Source of the DNA: Gonapodya prolifera JEL478
Taxonomy: Eukaryota > Monoblepharomycota > Monoblepharidomycetes > Monoblepharidales > Gonapodyaceae
Assembly (NCBI GenBank): GCA_001574975.1
Contig: KQ965733.1
Coordinates: forward strand, 933,012 to 997,011
Length of the DNA stretch: 64,000 nucleotides
Direction: 5' to 3'
Positions 34,053 to 45,800 of the stretch are shown here, in pieces. The notes beneath the pieces were generated by a model, which worked only from the letters and a program-made list of their open reading frames with translations, was not told the origin of the DNA and made no database searches. The stretch's first letter is position 1. The number at the start of each line of letters is the position of its first letter. The translations under genes were made by a program, and so were the position numbers.

Positions 34053-35176
34053 ATGCAAGCCGTGGCACGCACTCTCCTCCGCTCAGTGCAGCGCACTGCA
34101 CTTATCCCGCGCGTTCCATCCCTTGTCGCCAGATCGCCCGTCGTCCAATCGGGGGTCCTTCGCTGCAACCCTAGCATCGCCCCGCGCATCGCCCCCATCG
34201 CGCGTGCTTTTTCGTCTGCACCCGTACCTCCGCAATCTGACGAGAAGCGTGGCTATGTGGTCCTCTCCATGCTGGGAAAGGACAAGGTCGGCATCGTTCG
34301 TGATTTTTCGCACTATCTTACCAGTCTGGGCGCAAATGGTACGTTAGCCTTATCTACGACAAGGATCTCAAACATCTCAATGCCGCTTCTCCGTCGGAAA
34401 CCCACTTTTTCGTTGTGGGGGTTGACGCTCGTACCCAGTGGAGGAGTCCAGGATGGCCCGACTCGGTGGAGAGTTCGCTGTTATCGTAAGTCTTTTGATT
34501 GCAAATAAGGCCAAATTGTCTTGTTATTAAGAATTTAATCTTGGTTTCGAGGTGCTTGTCTCTTTGAGAGGCATGGAGGCAAGCGAGGGGTTGGCCAAAT
34601 TCAAGACGGGGCTTGAAAGCGCATTCCCAGACTTCCAAATTCACGCACGCCTAACGGAAGAAAGGGACGCGGACGCGGATGTTAGCGCTGCGGAATCATC
34701 CTCTGAGTCGGCAGAGCCCGAATTGCTGCCTTTCGAAATCCAAGTCGATGGGTGAGTTCAGCGCGGCGATGAAGTCCTGATACAGACGAGTCACGTAATC
34801 ACCCCATCTAATCTTGCTTTTCTTTTATCATTTCGTGAAGCCCCGACTCGCCTGGTATCGTGGCTGCTGTGACCAAGGTTCTCGCGTCCCGAAACATCAC
34901 GTTGAGCAACGTCGAGACACAAACGACTTCTGCTGCGTTTTCCGGATACCCTCTTTTCCGGATGGACGTTGAGTGCAGGATACCGTGAGTCGATGAATCG
35001 CAATTCCGAATTGAATTCCGTTGACAAAGATCCACTCTTCATCTAGACCGTCCTTGGTGTCGGAGGTTGAACGTGATCTCGAATCTGTAGAGGAAAAGTT
35101 CGGCGTGGCCATTTCGGTGTTCGAACTTGAAGAAGACGTTCTTGACGACGATGTGGACGGTGAAGAGAAGAGATGA
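34053..35176 (+). CDS. Mitochondrial ACT-domain protein (glycine-cleavage-repressor-like)
   Basis: 268 aa in five exons (34053-34338, 34439-34485, 34552-34751, 34841-34984, 35047-35176). The first 55 residues are rich in Arg, Ala, Ser and Val with no acidic residues (MQAVARTLLRSVQRTALIPR), typical of a mitochondrial targeting peptide. Two ACT modules follow: KRGYVVLSMLGKDKVGIVRD with SRMARLGGEFAVIVLVSLRG, and PDSPGIVAAVTKVLASRNIT with the FRMDVECRIP strand. The order matches GcvR-type proteins, which sense amino acids such as glycine. No DNA-binding part is seen, so a direct regulatory role is unproven. An acidic linker rich in Asp, Ala and Ser joins the modules. A link with the AIM22-like ligase (also glycine cleavage) is only a thematic one. 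Confidence 0.85.
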
Positions 35177-35370
35177 TTCCTCTCGGGCAGTATATACTTT
35201 CTACCCACAGGCTGTGTCATGCCATTGAAAATTATGATTTTTAGCTTAGCCACTTTTGTTGCTGGAGATACAGTACGAACTGTCAGAGCAGACGTTTCTC
35301 CGAAGTTGCCTCCCTACATTTCGACCGCGACAAATCGCGCGTCCGGCCCCGCTCGCGTATTGCAATCGTC

Positions 35371-36985
35371 ATGGAATCAAGGATGGACCGACTGTTCCCC
35401 CTCCACGGGGAGGTCATGTGCTACGACTGGGGTGTCAAAGGAACTCATTCAATGGTCGCTAGGCTTGCCCAACAAGGGTCGAACGTCGATGTGGACCCAG
35501 AGAGACCATACGCTGAGGTGAGTAAGTGTGATTTGAGGCTCTTCGAGGCATGATGGGCTGGCAAGGCACGTGGGCTACCACATGCTTCATTCACGGAGCT
35601 CGATCTTACAAAGGGTGACATCTTGGAGAGCACTCCCGATTTGTGGTTCACGTCTTTAGATTCTGGCTAACGCTGATGCCATCTTCAGCTCTGGATGGGC
35701 ACACATGTCACCGCACCATCCAAATGTCCCTCTCATCCCACCCCCACCACCACTCTCCGTGACGTTCTGCGCAACCAACCATCTCTCCTCTCCAACCCCA
35801 CTTCTTCGAATTCAAACACTCAAGCAGAAGAGTTCCCTGACTTTCATCTCCCGTTCCTCTTCAAAGTCCTTTCGATTGGGAACGCGTTGTCCATCCAGGC
35901 CCATCCGGACAAGGAGCTTGCACGTCGACTTCACGCGACAAGGCCAGACCTGTACCGTGACGACAACCACAAGCCTGAAATGGCGGTGGCGCTCTCGGAA
36001 TTTGAGGCTCTATGTGGGTTCAAACCTCTGGCTGAGATCGCCGACACGGTCGAAAAGGTTCCCGAGCTGGGCGATCTCATTGGTACAAGGGTCATGGAGA
36101 GGCTTCGTCGAGCAAGTGGAGGCCATCTGGCAACGGACGATGGTTCGAAAATGTTGAACGGACACCGGCCGAACGAAGTGGAGAACCATCAACGAGAGGC
36201 ACTGCGGACAGTGTTCGCGACGCTGATGCAGTGTGCACCCGCGACTGTGTCTGAGCGACTCTCAGCGTGTGTCACGAGACTCACTGGGGAAGGGAAGAAT
36301 GTGGAGTCGTACCCTCGTGGAACCCCAGAAGAGCTCTTCCTGCGTCTTGATAGGCAGTTCCCTGGCGGTGACGTGGGGTGCTTTGGGGCACTTCTGTTGA
36401 ATTACGTTAGACTGCAACCTGGAGAGGCTTTATTTCTTGGTGCAAACGAACCGCACGCCTACTTGTCTGGAGGTAGGTTTGATCATAATCTCGTTCACGA
36501 TTAAGAGTGTTGATGATTGGCGATTTGCAGATTGCATTGAGTGCATGGCCTCTTCTGACAATGTTGTGCGGGCTGGGCTCACACCAAAGCTGAAAGACGT
36601 CCCCGTCCTAGTTCAAATGCTTACTTATAATGCACACGCAGCATCCGAGCAGATACTCGCCGGAACTCCCATATCTGCGAAGACAACTTTGTATGCACCT
36701 CCGATACCTGAATTTAGTGTTCTCCGGACGGAGCTTGATCCCGGAGACCATGATGTGAACCCGGGAGTATCTGGTCCAAGCATCATTTTGGTGACCGAAG
36801 GCGACGTTGAACTTTCCTACCTCTGTGAAGACAGTACTACAACCGTAGTGGAAGGGAAACTCGGGAGTATCTTTTACCTGGCCCCAGAGGCAACATTGGA
36901 ACTGCGTTGCAAACCCACATCAAGGACAATTGTGTATAGAGCGTTTTATGATAGTAGAGGAGGGCTGGAAACGTCCAAGATCTGA
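35371..36985 (+). CDS. Mannose-6-phosphate isomerase (type I)
   Basis: Interconverts fructose-6-phosphate and mannose-6-phosphate, supplying GDP-mannose for glycosylation and cell wall; cytosolic, zinc-dependent. 461 aa in three exons (35371-35517, 35689-36472, 36531-36985). Motifs: YDWGVKGTHSMVARLA at the N-terminus, FLFKVLSIGNALSIQAHPDK with the Gln and His zinc ligands, HKPEMAVALSEFEALCGF with the Glu ligand, and GANEPHAYLSGDCIECMASS, where the last His ligand and the family signature span the second junction. Then VRAGLTPKLKDV, also diagnostic. Length is near the family's usual 420-450. The start is taken at MESRMDRLFPLHG; the upstream in-frame region adds nothing conserved. It converges on the universal stress protein gene with 51 bp between stops. 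Confidence 0.93.
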
Positions 36986-37036
36986 TTGGTGGCGTCCTTT
37001 CGTACAACTAGCACAAAGTTTTGAATTATATTTGCA

Positions 37037-37858
37037 TCACATCTGGGGGTGCTTCGGTCGAACAACCACAACGCTTGTGGGCGCGTGGTGAAGGCAGTAG
37101 TCGCCTACACTTCCAAACAACACCTTCCCAATGGGTGAGCGAGCATGCGTCCCGAGAACAATAGTGTCCACGTTGAGTCGAAGACAGACATTGCACAGCA
37201 CAGCACCTGGGGAAGTGGTGCAAGTGTGGAGAATAAACATGAAGGTATTTACTTGACAGCTTACCAGACAAACCAACAAATGCCCCCGCGAATGTGCTGT
37301 GCTTGGGCAAATGCAACGGCTTTGAAGCCGATTTATGCACGGTGGCGAGACGTCGAACGACGTCACGAAGCAAATCCTCCGTGTTCGTAGTACCCATAGT
37401 TTGATCATCTTCAACTTCCATCAGCTAGTTTTGGAACGAAAATCAAGAGTCACCGTTATGCCCACCGTCTATAGCAAGGGTGAATGTCCCAGGGATGATA
37501 AATTGTCATCTCAATATCACGAATGGAGAAAAGCTCACAAAAAGTGTCCAAGACTGCCGCATCGGGGACAACGTTTACAAGTATGAGGGCATCACCATCC
37601 GAAACTACACGAGCGATCGCGAACTCGATGGCAAAGAGAGACTCCCGAGAGAAATCGCTTTACGTACGGGAGTGGCTGTTGACCTTCTATGACCCTTTCA
37701 GCATGCGTGATGGGTCTAACTCACCACGCGACAAGATGCCTCCGCGTCGCAGTGGTTTGGATCGCCTCCTCCAAGTTATTGTACCTTGCTCCAACTTCAC
37801 CGGTATGTAGTAGCTCGACGAAAAACTCTGGAATAGGCTTGTCGGATTCGATCGACAT
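37037..37858 (-). CDS. Universal stress protein (UspA family)
   Basis: Small cytosolic nucleotide-binding stress protein. Minus-strand exons: an N-terminal exon from ATG 37858 (MSIESDKPIPEFFVELL ... TRRHLVAW) ending near 37727; one with SLFAIEFAIARVVSDGDALI then LVNVVPDAAVLDTF near 37650-37550; one with VVRRLATVHKSASKPL near 37390-37270; and the last, DTIVLGTHARSPIGKVLFGS then VGDYCLHHAPTSVVVVRP, to the stop at 37037. The closing block matches the family's ATP-binding G-x2-G-x9-G-(S/T) motif: GTHARSPIGKVLFGSVG. The exact splice between the first two exons was not settled. The name clashes with ubiquitin-specific protease; the two are unrelated. Confidence 0.82.
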
Positions 37859-37964
37859 GGTGGATTGTTCGATTTCCTGTGAGTCACGGTCAACACCCCA
37901 TAAAAGTCACAAGTCATCCTTCAACAGGATTAAGATTTCTCATTCATCTATTTGCTATCCGTGT

Positions 37965-40900
37965 CTACCTTCTCCTTTCAAACCTTTCTACTTCAGTCCA
38001 GCAAGTTGCGAGGCCAACATTTTCAAGATCCATGTCGAGCATCTTGATAGCAAGACTCTCGGCTGCAGAGTCTCTCTGCTTCTCTTTTTCCGTAACTTGC
38101 ATCGGAATGGGATCAAATTTTGCTAGCGCCGTTGATACTCGCACACCGCGTGTCACGAGCTCGTCTGGAAGGCCTGCGAGTCGCGCGCAATATGTGCCAA
38201 ACGAGGAATTCGCGCGACCAGAGACGAGCCTTGTGGAGATCATGAATAAATATATGCCACATCGCCACCCCCCCCGTAACGTCGCTTCATTTACCGATAC
38301 ATGAAGGTAAGGTCACTGTCTTGGTCCTGGACAATTTCCATTGTATAAGTACCCACACGTGGGTCTTTGCGGAGGAGGTCGTTGTCGAATATTTCTGGAC
38401 AGGGTCGCAAATTCTTAGTAGGCAGCAAAAAAGCACGCAATCTCACACAAACCATGAAAGTGAGTTGTGGCAAGAACTTTTGGAGAGTGTTTACCTCGAT
38501 CGAGCAAAGCTTCAATCACTCCGCAAAACATCCCAACCCCGTCCGTTGTGGCAGTGCCCTTTCCAAATTCGTCTATGATGATCAGAGACCGTTCCGTCGA
38601 ATTTTTCAAAGCCAAAGATACTTGTCGTATGTCAAGTTAGCGTGTGCTCTTTTGAGGACAAAATCACGTTCTTACCATGCTGTAGATCTGACATGAAGGT
38701 ACTTTGCATCTGTTTAATTTTATTTTCAGTTTATGTTCCAAAAGATCTGCGACAAGGAGCCCCGCTCTACGAACCTTGGAGACCGAATCCTTGGTTTGGA
38801 GGCGAGTAAGAATCCTGTCCGTCAGTCCAATGAGAGCATACTCTACAACCTTTTCATCATCAATACACGGTTTTCGCCTTGTTGACCTGACTTGCCTGCA
38901 GGAACAAACGAACCAACGTGTGACATGAACACGATCAAAGCGACCTGATGAGATTGTAAGAGAGACCTCTCGTCATTTGCGATAAAATCAAACTAACCTG
39001 CTTCAAGTAGACAGACTTGCCCGAATAGTTCGCGCCGCTAAGGATGAACACCTGGGATGTTTTCGAGCCTGGCTCTTCTGGTCCTATCTGGGTTCCATTG
39101 GCGACAAAAATTTCAACGCAAAGCTCTTGAATTGGATGTCTGGAATAAACTATGTTGAGAATTCAAATTCAATATCCAAACGCATCGGTCGATTCACCTT
39201 CCGTTGACAATTTTGATCACGTTGTCCTCCGTCAACATTGGTCTTTTGTACCTGTACTTGCGGGCTGCGTCGGCCAATGCCAAAAGACTTAGTATGCAAA
39301 AAATTAGTATTTCGATAAACCACCAAAGCATATTTCTGTAATCTCACCAATCTAATTCTCCAATTACGTCATAGGCACCTAGGATCGAATCTGCACCTTC
39401 AATAGCGCGATCCGTAAGTTGTTGAATCCATTCGATCTCCCTATCTGCAATCATTGCGTGTAGGTCTCCCAATTCTTGATCCAACTCTGTAAATCAAGTT
39501 TGTAATGTCGGTAGCTACACGACAGTTAATTTGATATGCACTCACGTCTCATCCTGTCATTTTTGTAGTAGACAATTGCGTCTGTTTCAAACTATGACCG
39601 ACCAGAAAGAATTTCGGACTGAGAAGGAGTCGATATGCAAACTTCAAGTCACCTGAAAAGTGAGCCCTTCCACATCCAAACTTTCTCCTGCAGTTTTGGG
39701 TGAAGCAATGAGATATCCAAGCTACAGAATCGAAATATATGATTGGGTGCGTTGGCTGCTGTCTACTGTAGTACTATGCTTACCTGGGGAAAGTAGACGA
39801 CTGTAATATCTCCCAACGGCAGTTCAGCTTGAACATCATTGCCAATACTTGTCTGTACAAAAGAAATTTAATACAAAGCAGTAAGCTCCGAAGGGTTTCG
39901 ACGTACCAACAAGTCTCCCAGGCCTTCGTAAGTTCGTTTCAGCTCATCCAATTCTTCGTCCACTCCGTGCTTGATCTGAACTTTTCCGTTTCTACCAGAA
40001 TCGTCAAAGTCTACGATAGTATTGATAGAGCCTCCAATTCCCTTGAGCGTTTCCACATCAATTTCTCGTGCGATTCGATCCAAAATTGGTACTCTCTTTA
40101 TAAAGGGAGTTAGGTGTAGCTCACGACATCTTGTTTGCACTTCGGCGGCATTGAATGTGAAAGACAGGAGACGTCCCCAATCCTGGAGGGAAAGTCCTGT
40201 TCGAACTTGGGAAACCAAATTCTTTGTATCCTGTCAGAGCGAGGCAACGCGAGGTTTCATGATCGCTCACTCACTCTCATATTTCCAACAGAATTAATCG
40301 CTTTCAGCAGAAATTCCACGCTGCCCGCGTTTTCTATCTTCGTGAGAATTTCCACGGCATCGTGCCTTCCAGAAAGCACATTCAAATCTTGACTAGGCCG
40401 GACACACCATGACCGGAGTGAAGCTTTGCCAGCCGAGGTACGGGTCGAATTTAGGAGGCCTTCGGAAGACGAATAGCTGTGAGGCTCCCCCTGTGCAATG
40501 CTTAAGCATGAGGTAGTAGCACTCAACGCACCAAATATTGACAGTCCTTCTTTGTTCCGATTGCTACGGGAGTTTGTATGGGCTTCGTCAATGAACACGG
40601 ACAGGGATCTTTCGTGCAAATTTCGTACTGAAATGATAATTTTAAAGAACTGAGATTGCAATCGAGCCCACCTTAGTGTATCTTCACTGATCTGTAAAAA
40701 CTTTCCTCTGTATCAATGCAATCAGGTGAGGAAACTCTTCAATAAGAAAGCAACGCAATTCAACTAACAAGGCAAAACTCTCCACTCCTATCACAGAAGT
40801 TCCAATAAAGAGCTCGTCGGCCTCGCCACCGTTATATTGGCCTTCGTCCATCGCAGCATCCCCTTGCGTGTCAACTCCATTGAATCGAGAAGATGGGATC

Positions 40901-42734
40901 GGAGCCACTTTCTGTATGTGAGAAAAGAGCGCGGCGACGCAAGCAACCTAATTTGTCGCATTAGGAAGGAGGTTTCAGAAGAGAGATGCGGGGAACTAAT
41001 CACTTCAAACCAAACTTTGCCAGTACTCACTGATTCCTTTCCCTCGACATCAACCATCCCACCGATCTTCAGCCACGCTGCCGTTTTGGAACCTCCAATG
41101 AGTTCTACTTCTGAAAGATCTCTTTGATCATCGAAACCTTGCTGGCTTGACTTCCGATTGAAACCATGTCTCTGTGATCGACTGAAAAATGAAAGGAGAT
41201 GCTGTTTCCCAGTAGCAAAAGAGAAGTCCGACGTGGGGAGGAGTTGAAGTGCTGGATGGGGTGGCGGTGCAGAGGGATCTAAAATCCAGAAGCAATGATT
41301 TGGAAAGATTCACACAAGCACAAACTACGACGCACCGATCTCCTTTAACGCGGCAATAATATCATCAGAAGAGCGAGAGCATGCGAGAATCCGGGAAGGT
41401 AGTAGCTGGTGCTTTACTATCAGGATGGATCGATCAATGGGATCATCTTATCATTGTGGCGAACCAATCTTATGGCCACTCACGAGTTCGGATAACTTCT
41501 ATAGCAGCTTGAAAACCGTTTCCGATCTTAATCTGGTCCATCAAGTAGATTCTGCGAGCACATGCCACGAAACGGAAAAAAGGTCGTCAAGTTTTGCCCG
41601 CTCAAACTGTAAGTGAACGACTTACTTTCTTCTCACCGAGTCGTAATATGCGCACCCCAAGGCATATCGGCGCTGTGACACAGCCATCACCACCTAAAGT
41701 CGGACGCTTCTTTGAGCCGGGGGAACAATATCCGCTCTTGCAGCACTTACACGATCCCCTCCATCTTCTATATCCTCCTGTTGCCCAGGTTCAAGTTCGT
41801 CATCCCCAAAGATACCTGCACTGCCATTTATATTAAGGGAAGATGGTGTGCGCGACGACTGAAACGCTCTCAGTGATGCGGTGCTGGACTGCTCTTCCTC
41901 TTCTCCGCTACCGAAGGGAGCGTTTCCTGTTTCATAACTTTCATCATTCTCGGCAGCTTCTTTTTCCTGTAGAATTGGAGATGTCCAGCCTTTCACAGGG
42001 CCCCAAGATACCCGTGGCCGCTTTGTTTGAATTTCTAGTGTTGCGCCGCGATGTTGTACGGACATGTTTGGAGACGAATCTCCATCAACTGCCCCCTCCT
42101 GATTGGGACCAGTGGGCCACCGAGTAGAAGATGCCGCTGATGGTTTTGTGAAGTTTGAATATTGAAAGGCCGCCGCACCGGCGGGGCTTGAAGGAGATTC
42201 GGAAATAGGAGTATGCTCCGTTCGACTAGTTCCGCGTGCCAAGCTGAGTTTAGCAGAAATACCGCCCCTTGGGAATATTTGCACAGATTCAACAGCTACA
42301 GGTGGTTCATCTACTATCACCTCGGTGAAAGCACGGTCCCGTTTTCCGTCTCTTTTGTTTACTCCAACCTGACCAAAATCGAACCTCGAGGCACCGGCGG
42401 TCAAAGGACTCATGCCAATCGGTTCTGGGCGGGATTTTAGAAGCTTCGGTTTGGCGATATTATCGACTGAGATGTTTGTGGATGTTTGATTGCTGTGTCC
42501 GACGTCATTGCCCTCTGCCATTGCCAGGCCCTTCCGACTGGGCGTTGGGGATGAAATCTCCGAGTGGGCATCTTCTGCGATAGCTCCTTCATCACCAATT
42601 GCATCAGAAGCTCCTTGTGCCACTGGTGACGATAAGTGCTGTGATTCGCACGAACCAATATCAAGGGTGGGCGAGTCCGAGTGGGCGTTTGGCGACGAAA
42701 CATGCGGCGCGGAGTCGTTTTCCATGCCGTCCAT
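37965..42734 (-). CDS. MSH5: Meiotic MutS homologue MSH5 with a long N-terminal extension
   Basis: Partner of MSH4 in stabilising meiotic crossover intermediates, nuclear. Minus-strand pieces in order: a disordered N-terminus of about 340 residues (42734-41710, from MDGMENDSAPHVSS); then VMAVSQRRYALGCAYYDSVR (41690) and IYLMDQIKIGNGFQAAIEVI (41545), the connector region of MSH5; GLSIFGALSATTSCL (40530) and SLRSWCVRPSQDLNVLSGRH (40400) of the core; Walker A LSGANYSGKSVYLKQ (39040); Walker B SLIIIDEFGKGTATTDGVGM (38570); VLATTHFHGLCEI; and the C-terminal SSFGTYCARLAGLPDELVTR (38190) with a stop at 37965. At least 15 exons. The Walker A second residue is Ala where MutS proteins usually have Pro (GPNxxGKS); the Lys is present. 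The N-terminal extension is longer than in human or yeast MSH5. Confidence 0.88.
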
Positions 42735-42870
42735 GCTGGGAAAGGAGCGTGAGTGATTCGTCCAATCGGAGAGGTGCTCGGTAGTGCCGGCTGAACAATT
42801 TATCCGGAGAATCCACAGAGCATCGAAAGCGACAAGTGTGTCCCGTCGCCCTTTCCCCTTGCCCTTTCCA
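42735..42870. promoter_or_regulatory. Divergent promoter of MSH5 and DOA10
   Basis: 136 bp lie between the preferred start codons of MSH5 (-) and DOA10 (+). The minus-strand frame stays open through this region and over the DOA10 start, but its sequence is unremarkable, so the ATG at 42734 is preferred. Confidence 0.45.
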
Positions 42871-45800
42871 ATGGGGACCATCCATCACGACGATGACGGT
42901 AAGCTCGGAAATGAAACCCGCGAGACGAAGAGCGAGCTGGATGGCTCCGAGGAGTTCGACAATTGCTCACAGATTCGCCTTCTTCACGGTTTGCTCTCCT
43001 TTAATTCCAGAGGAAGAATTCTGTCGCGTCTGTAGAGCCGGCACGGAAGACTCGCCGCTCTATCATCCTTGCAAATGCTCGGTGAGCTTTAGTCAGGACT
43101 TATATTCGCAAACGTTCCAGCACTCACCATGGCTGGTTGATGGTGCTATCGCGCTGCACTTCTCTCAGGGGAGCATGAGATATGTTCACCAGGAGTGGTG
43201 GGTGTCCAGGAGGCGACGACGTTCCTCGTTAAGCCAGAACTTTACCTTCTTGCCCCCCATCACAGTTTGGAAGAGTGGCTGTCACATTCGGGGAAGAAAA
43301 ACTGCGAGATATGCGGTCACACGTTTAACTTCTCTCCGAGTGAGTGTTTCTGCACCCACCCTTGCTCTTGTTGTCGAGACCTGACAGGATGTGTTGCTCC
43401 AAAGTTTATGCCACCCCACACCCACCTTCGCTCACCCCATCCATCCTGATCCGCCATTTCATTCGCAGCACGTTCTCGGCGAGCAACCCCTGGATTCGAT
43501 TCCCTCTCGCAGCTCTGGTATGGCTCGTAGTTGTACCATACTCAAGTGCAGCTATTTGGAGAGGCTATTGGGATCCCAAAGGAATTTGGGAGCAACTGGG
43601 AGGCTTGATTGTGGCTAGTGAAGACAATGTGAGCTTTGACCATCAAGTTTGCCCGGTTGAGACGTTGTCTTTGAATTTGCGACATTCGTGAAAAGCTGCC
43701 TCCTTTCCTGCCGTCGCTCCTCCTTGGGCATCTTGTTGCGCTTCTTTCCCTTGCCACGGGCGTCTGCCTACTCATCCTTCGGGAGTATATCGTTGTTAAC
43801 ACCAACGCGGATGAGGCGGAGGCGTTGGTAGGAGAAGAGCCCGAGGGGTTCCCTGCGGACTTGGAACATCAGGGACGTCCCGTGGAGGTTCAAAATGAAT
43901 TGGATGGAAGAGCGGAGATGGATCGAACTCCGGGGCATGCTCCACACCATGTGGAAGGAGTCGCAGATTCTTCCGGCAGAAGAGGAATGCTTCATGTAAA
44001 TCATCACGTTGACAAGACTGGAAGTGAACACGCGTCGGCTCCTTTTATTCAGACGCAACCTGATAGAGAGGAAGCTGAGGAGACAAACGACAATAATGCC
44101 CCTACACATGAACCGGCTCGTGGCGATGACATTGATAGAGCTGCAAAGGGAAAGGCACCGGCGGTTGATTATTTGGAGCAGAGCCCGCGAGCAGGTCTAC
44201 CAGAGCCTATGACAACTGTAGCATCTGACTCCAGGGACAAGGGAAAAGGGAGAGCTGAACCAACTGTTTCGCCGGGACTCGTACCCCAAGAGCTGAGCCC
44301 CAACCAAGGCGGGCCCTCAGATACTGTGAATGCGCTGGTTACAGACAATCCTTCGGTGAACGCGACACACTCGCCGCTTCGTGAATCCGTTCAGCCGCTC
44401 CCTCAAGTTTTTCGACCCCGCCCGCCACCAAATCCTCCTATACCCGCTCAACCTCCACCGCAAATTGCAAACCGTCCGGCACCTGAACCACCCATTCTTC
44501 CACCGCCGCCACCCGATGAACCAATGGAACCACTTGCAATTCTCGACCTTCTGGGAGTTCGGGGACCTCTCGCTCACCTTATGCAGAACGCGTTTTTAGT
44601 CCTTGCTGTAGTTGCTGCAGTTGTTGGTGGTGGAGTTTGGTGGCCGTTTGCTGTCGGGCGGATGGTAGCCTCCGGCGCCCAAGTTTTGGTCGGACCACTC
44701 GAGGTGATGAACAAAGCGAAAATCCAAAAAGTCGTTGAAGGCTTTTTGAAATTGAGCTCACTCCATATTGAATGGCCACGGACTGCGAAATCAATAGTTC
44801 CTGTCGCGCAACTGCTCACTTCGGTAACCCGAAGAACAAAGCTATTGTTGAGTTCTTTTCCCTCGATCTTCTCAAGCTACCTTCCCGCCGAACGGGTGGT
44901 TCGTGCAGGACGGGTCCTGAACTCTCGCTTCTGGCCAGTGGTAATGCCCGGTCTGACATGGGTAGCCACAACGTCAAAGGAGATATTCTCACAAGTTTCC
45001 GACATGTCCGGTGGTGCAGCATCAGCGGCGCGCAAAGCAATATTTGGCGAAACTCGTGCACCTCCTACCATCGGTCCGTTGGGACCACAAGTGACGCCCG
45101 ACCCGTGGTCTCCAGAGGATCGTGTGCGTCATGTTGTTCTAGGATATGTCGTCTTGATTGTTGCTGCGATATACTACGGGTGGCAAGCTGGGCTACTTGA
45201 TCACCCTCATGTAAAGACAGCGTGGCGACTGGCCGGAAGGTGGGCCAGGTATGTTGGTGTTTCTGTAAAGGTGAGTTTCGTAGGTTGCTTGGACATTCAT
45301 GATACGTGATAACCATGGCAATGCTGCCATTTTAGGTGGCAGTGTTTATCTTCATCGAACTTGTAGCCTTCCCTCTCATGTGTGGTGTGCTCGTGGACCT
45401 CTGCACGCTACCTATTTTTGGACCGACTGCCACGCCTCTTGGGCGACTCGCTTTCCACCGCGCGCATCCGTGGACGAGTTCGTTCTTGCATTGGCTCGCC
45501 GGGACAACGTACATGTTTCAATTTGCTCTCTACGTTAGTACGGTCAAGAAGATCGTCCGTAAGGGCGTCATGTGGTTCATACGAGACCCGAACGACCCAC
45601 AATTTCATCCAATGATGGATATTGTTGAGAGACCAGTAGTGGTGCAGCTGAGAAAGCTGGGTGTAAGCGCATTTATGTATGGAGTCATGGTTGCAGGAGG
45701 AGTTGGAGGGTACGTGTATGGTACCAAGTGGTTGGATCAACATGTTGTTTCGAGGCTGGGGAGTGGACCATGGAGGATTTGGCCTCTGAAATGGGAGCTG

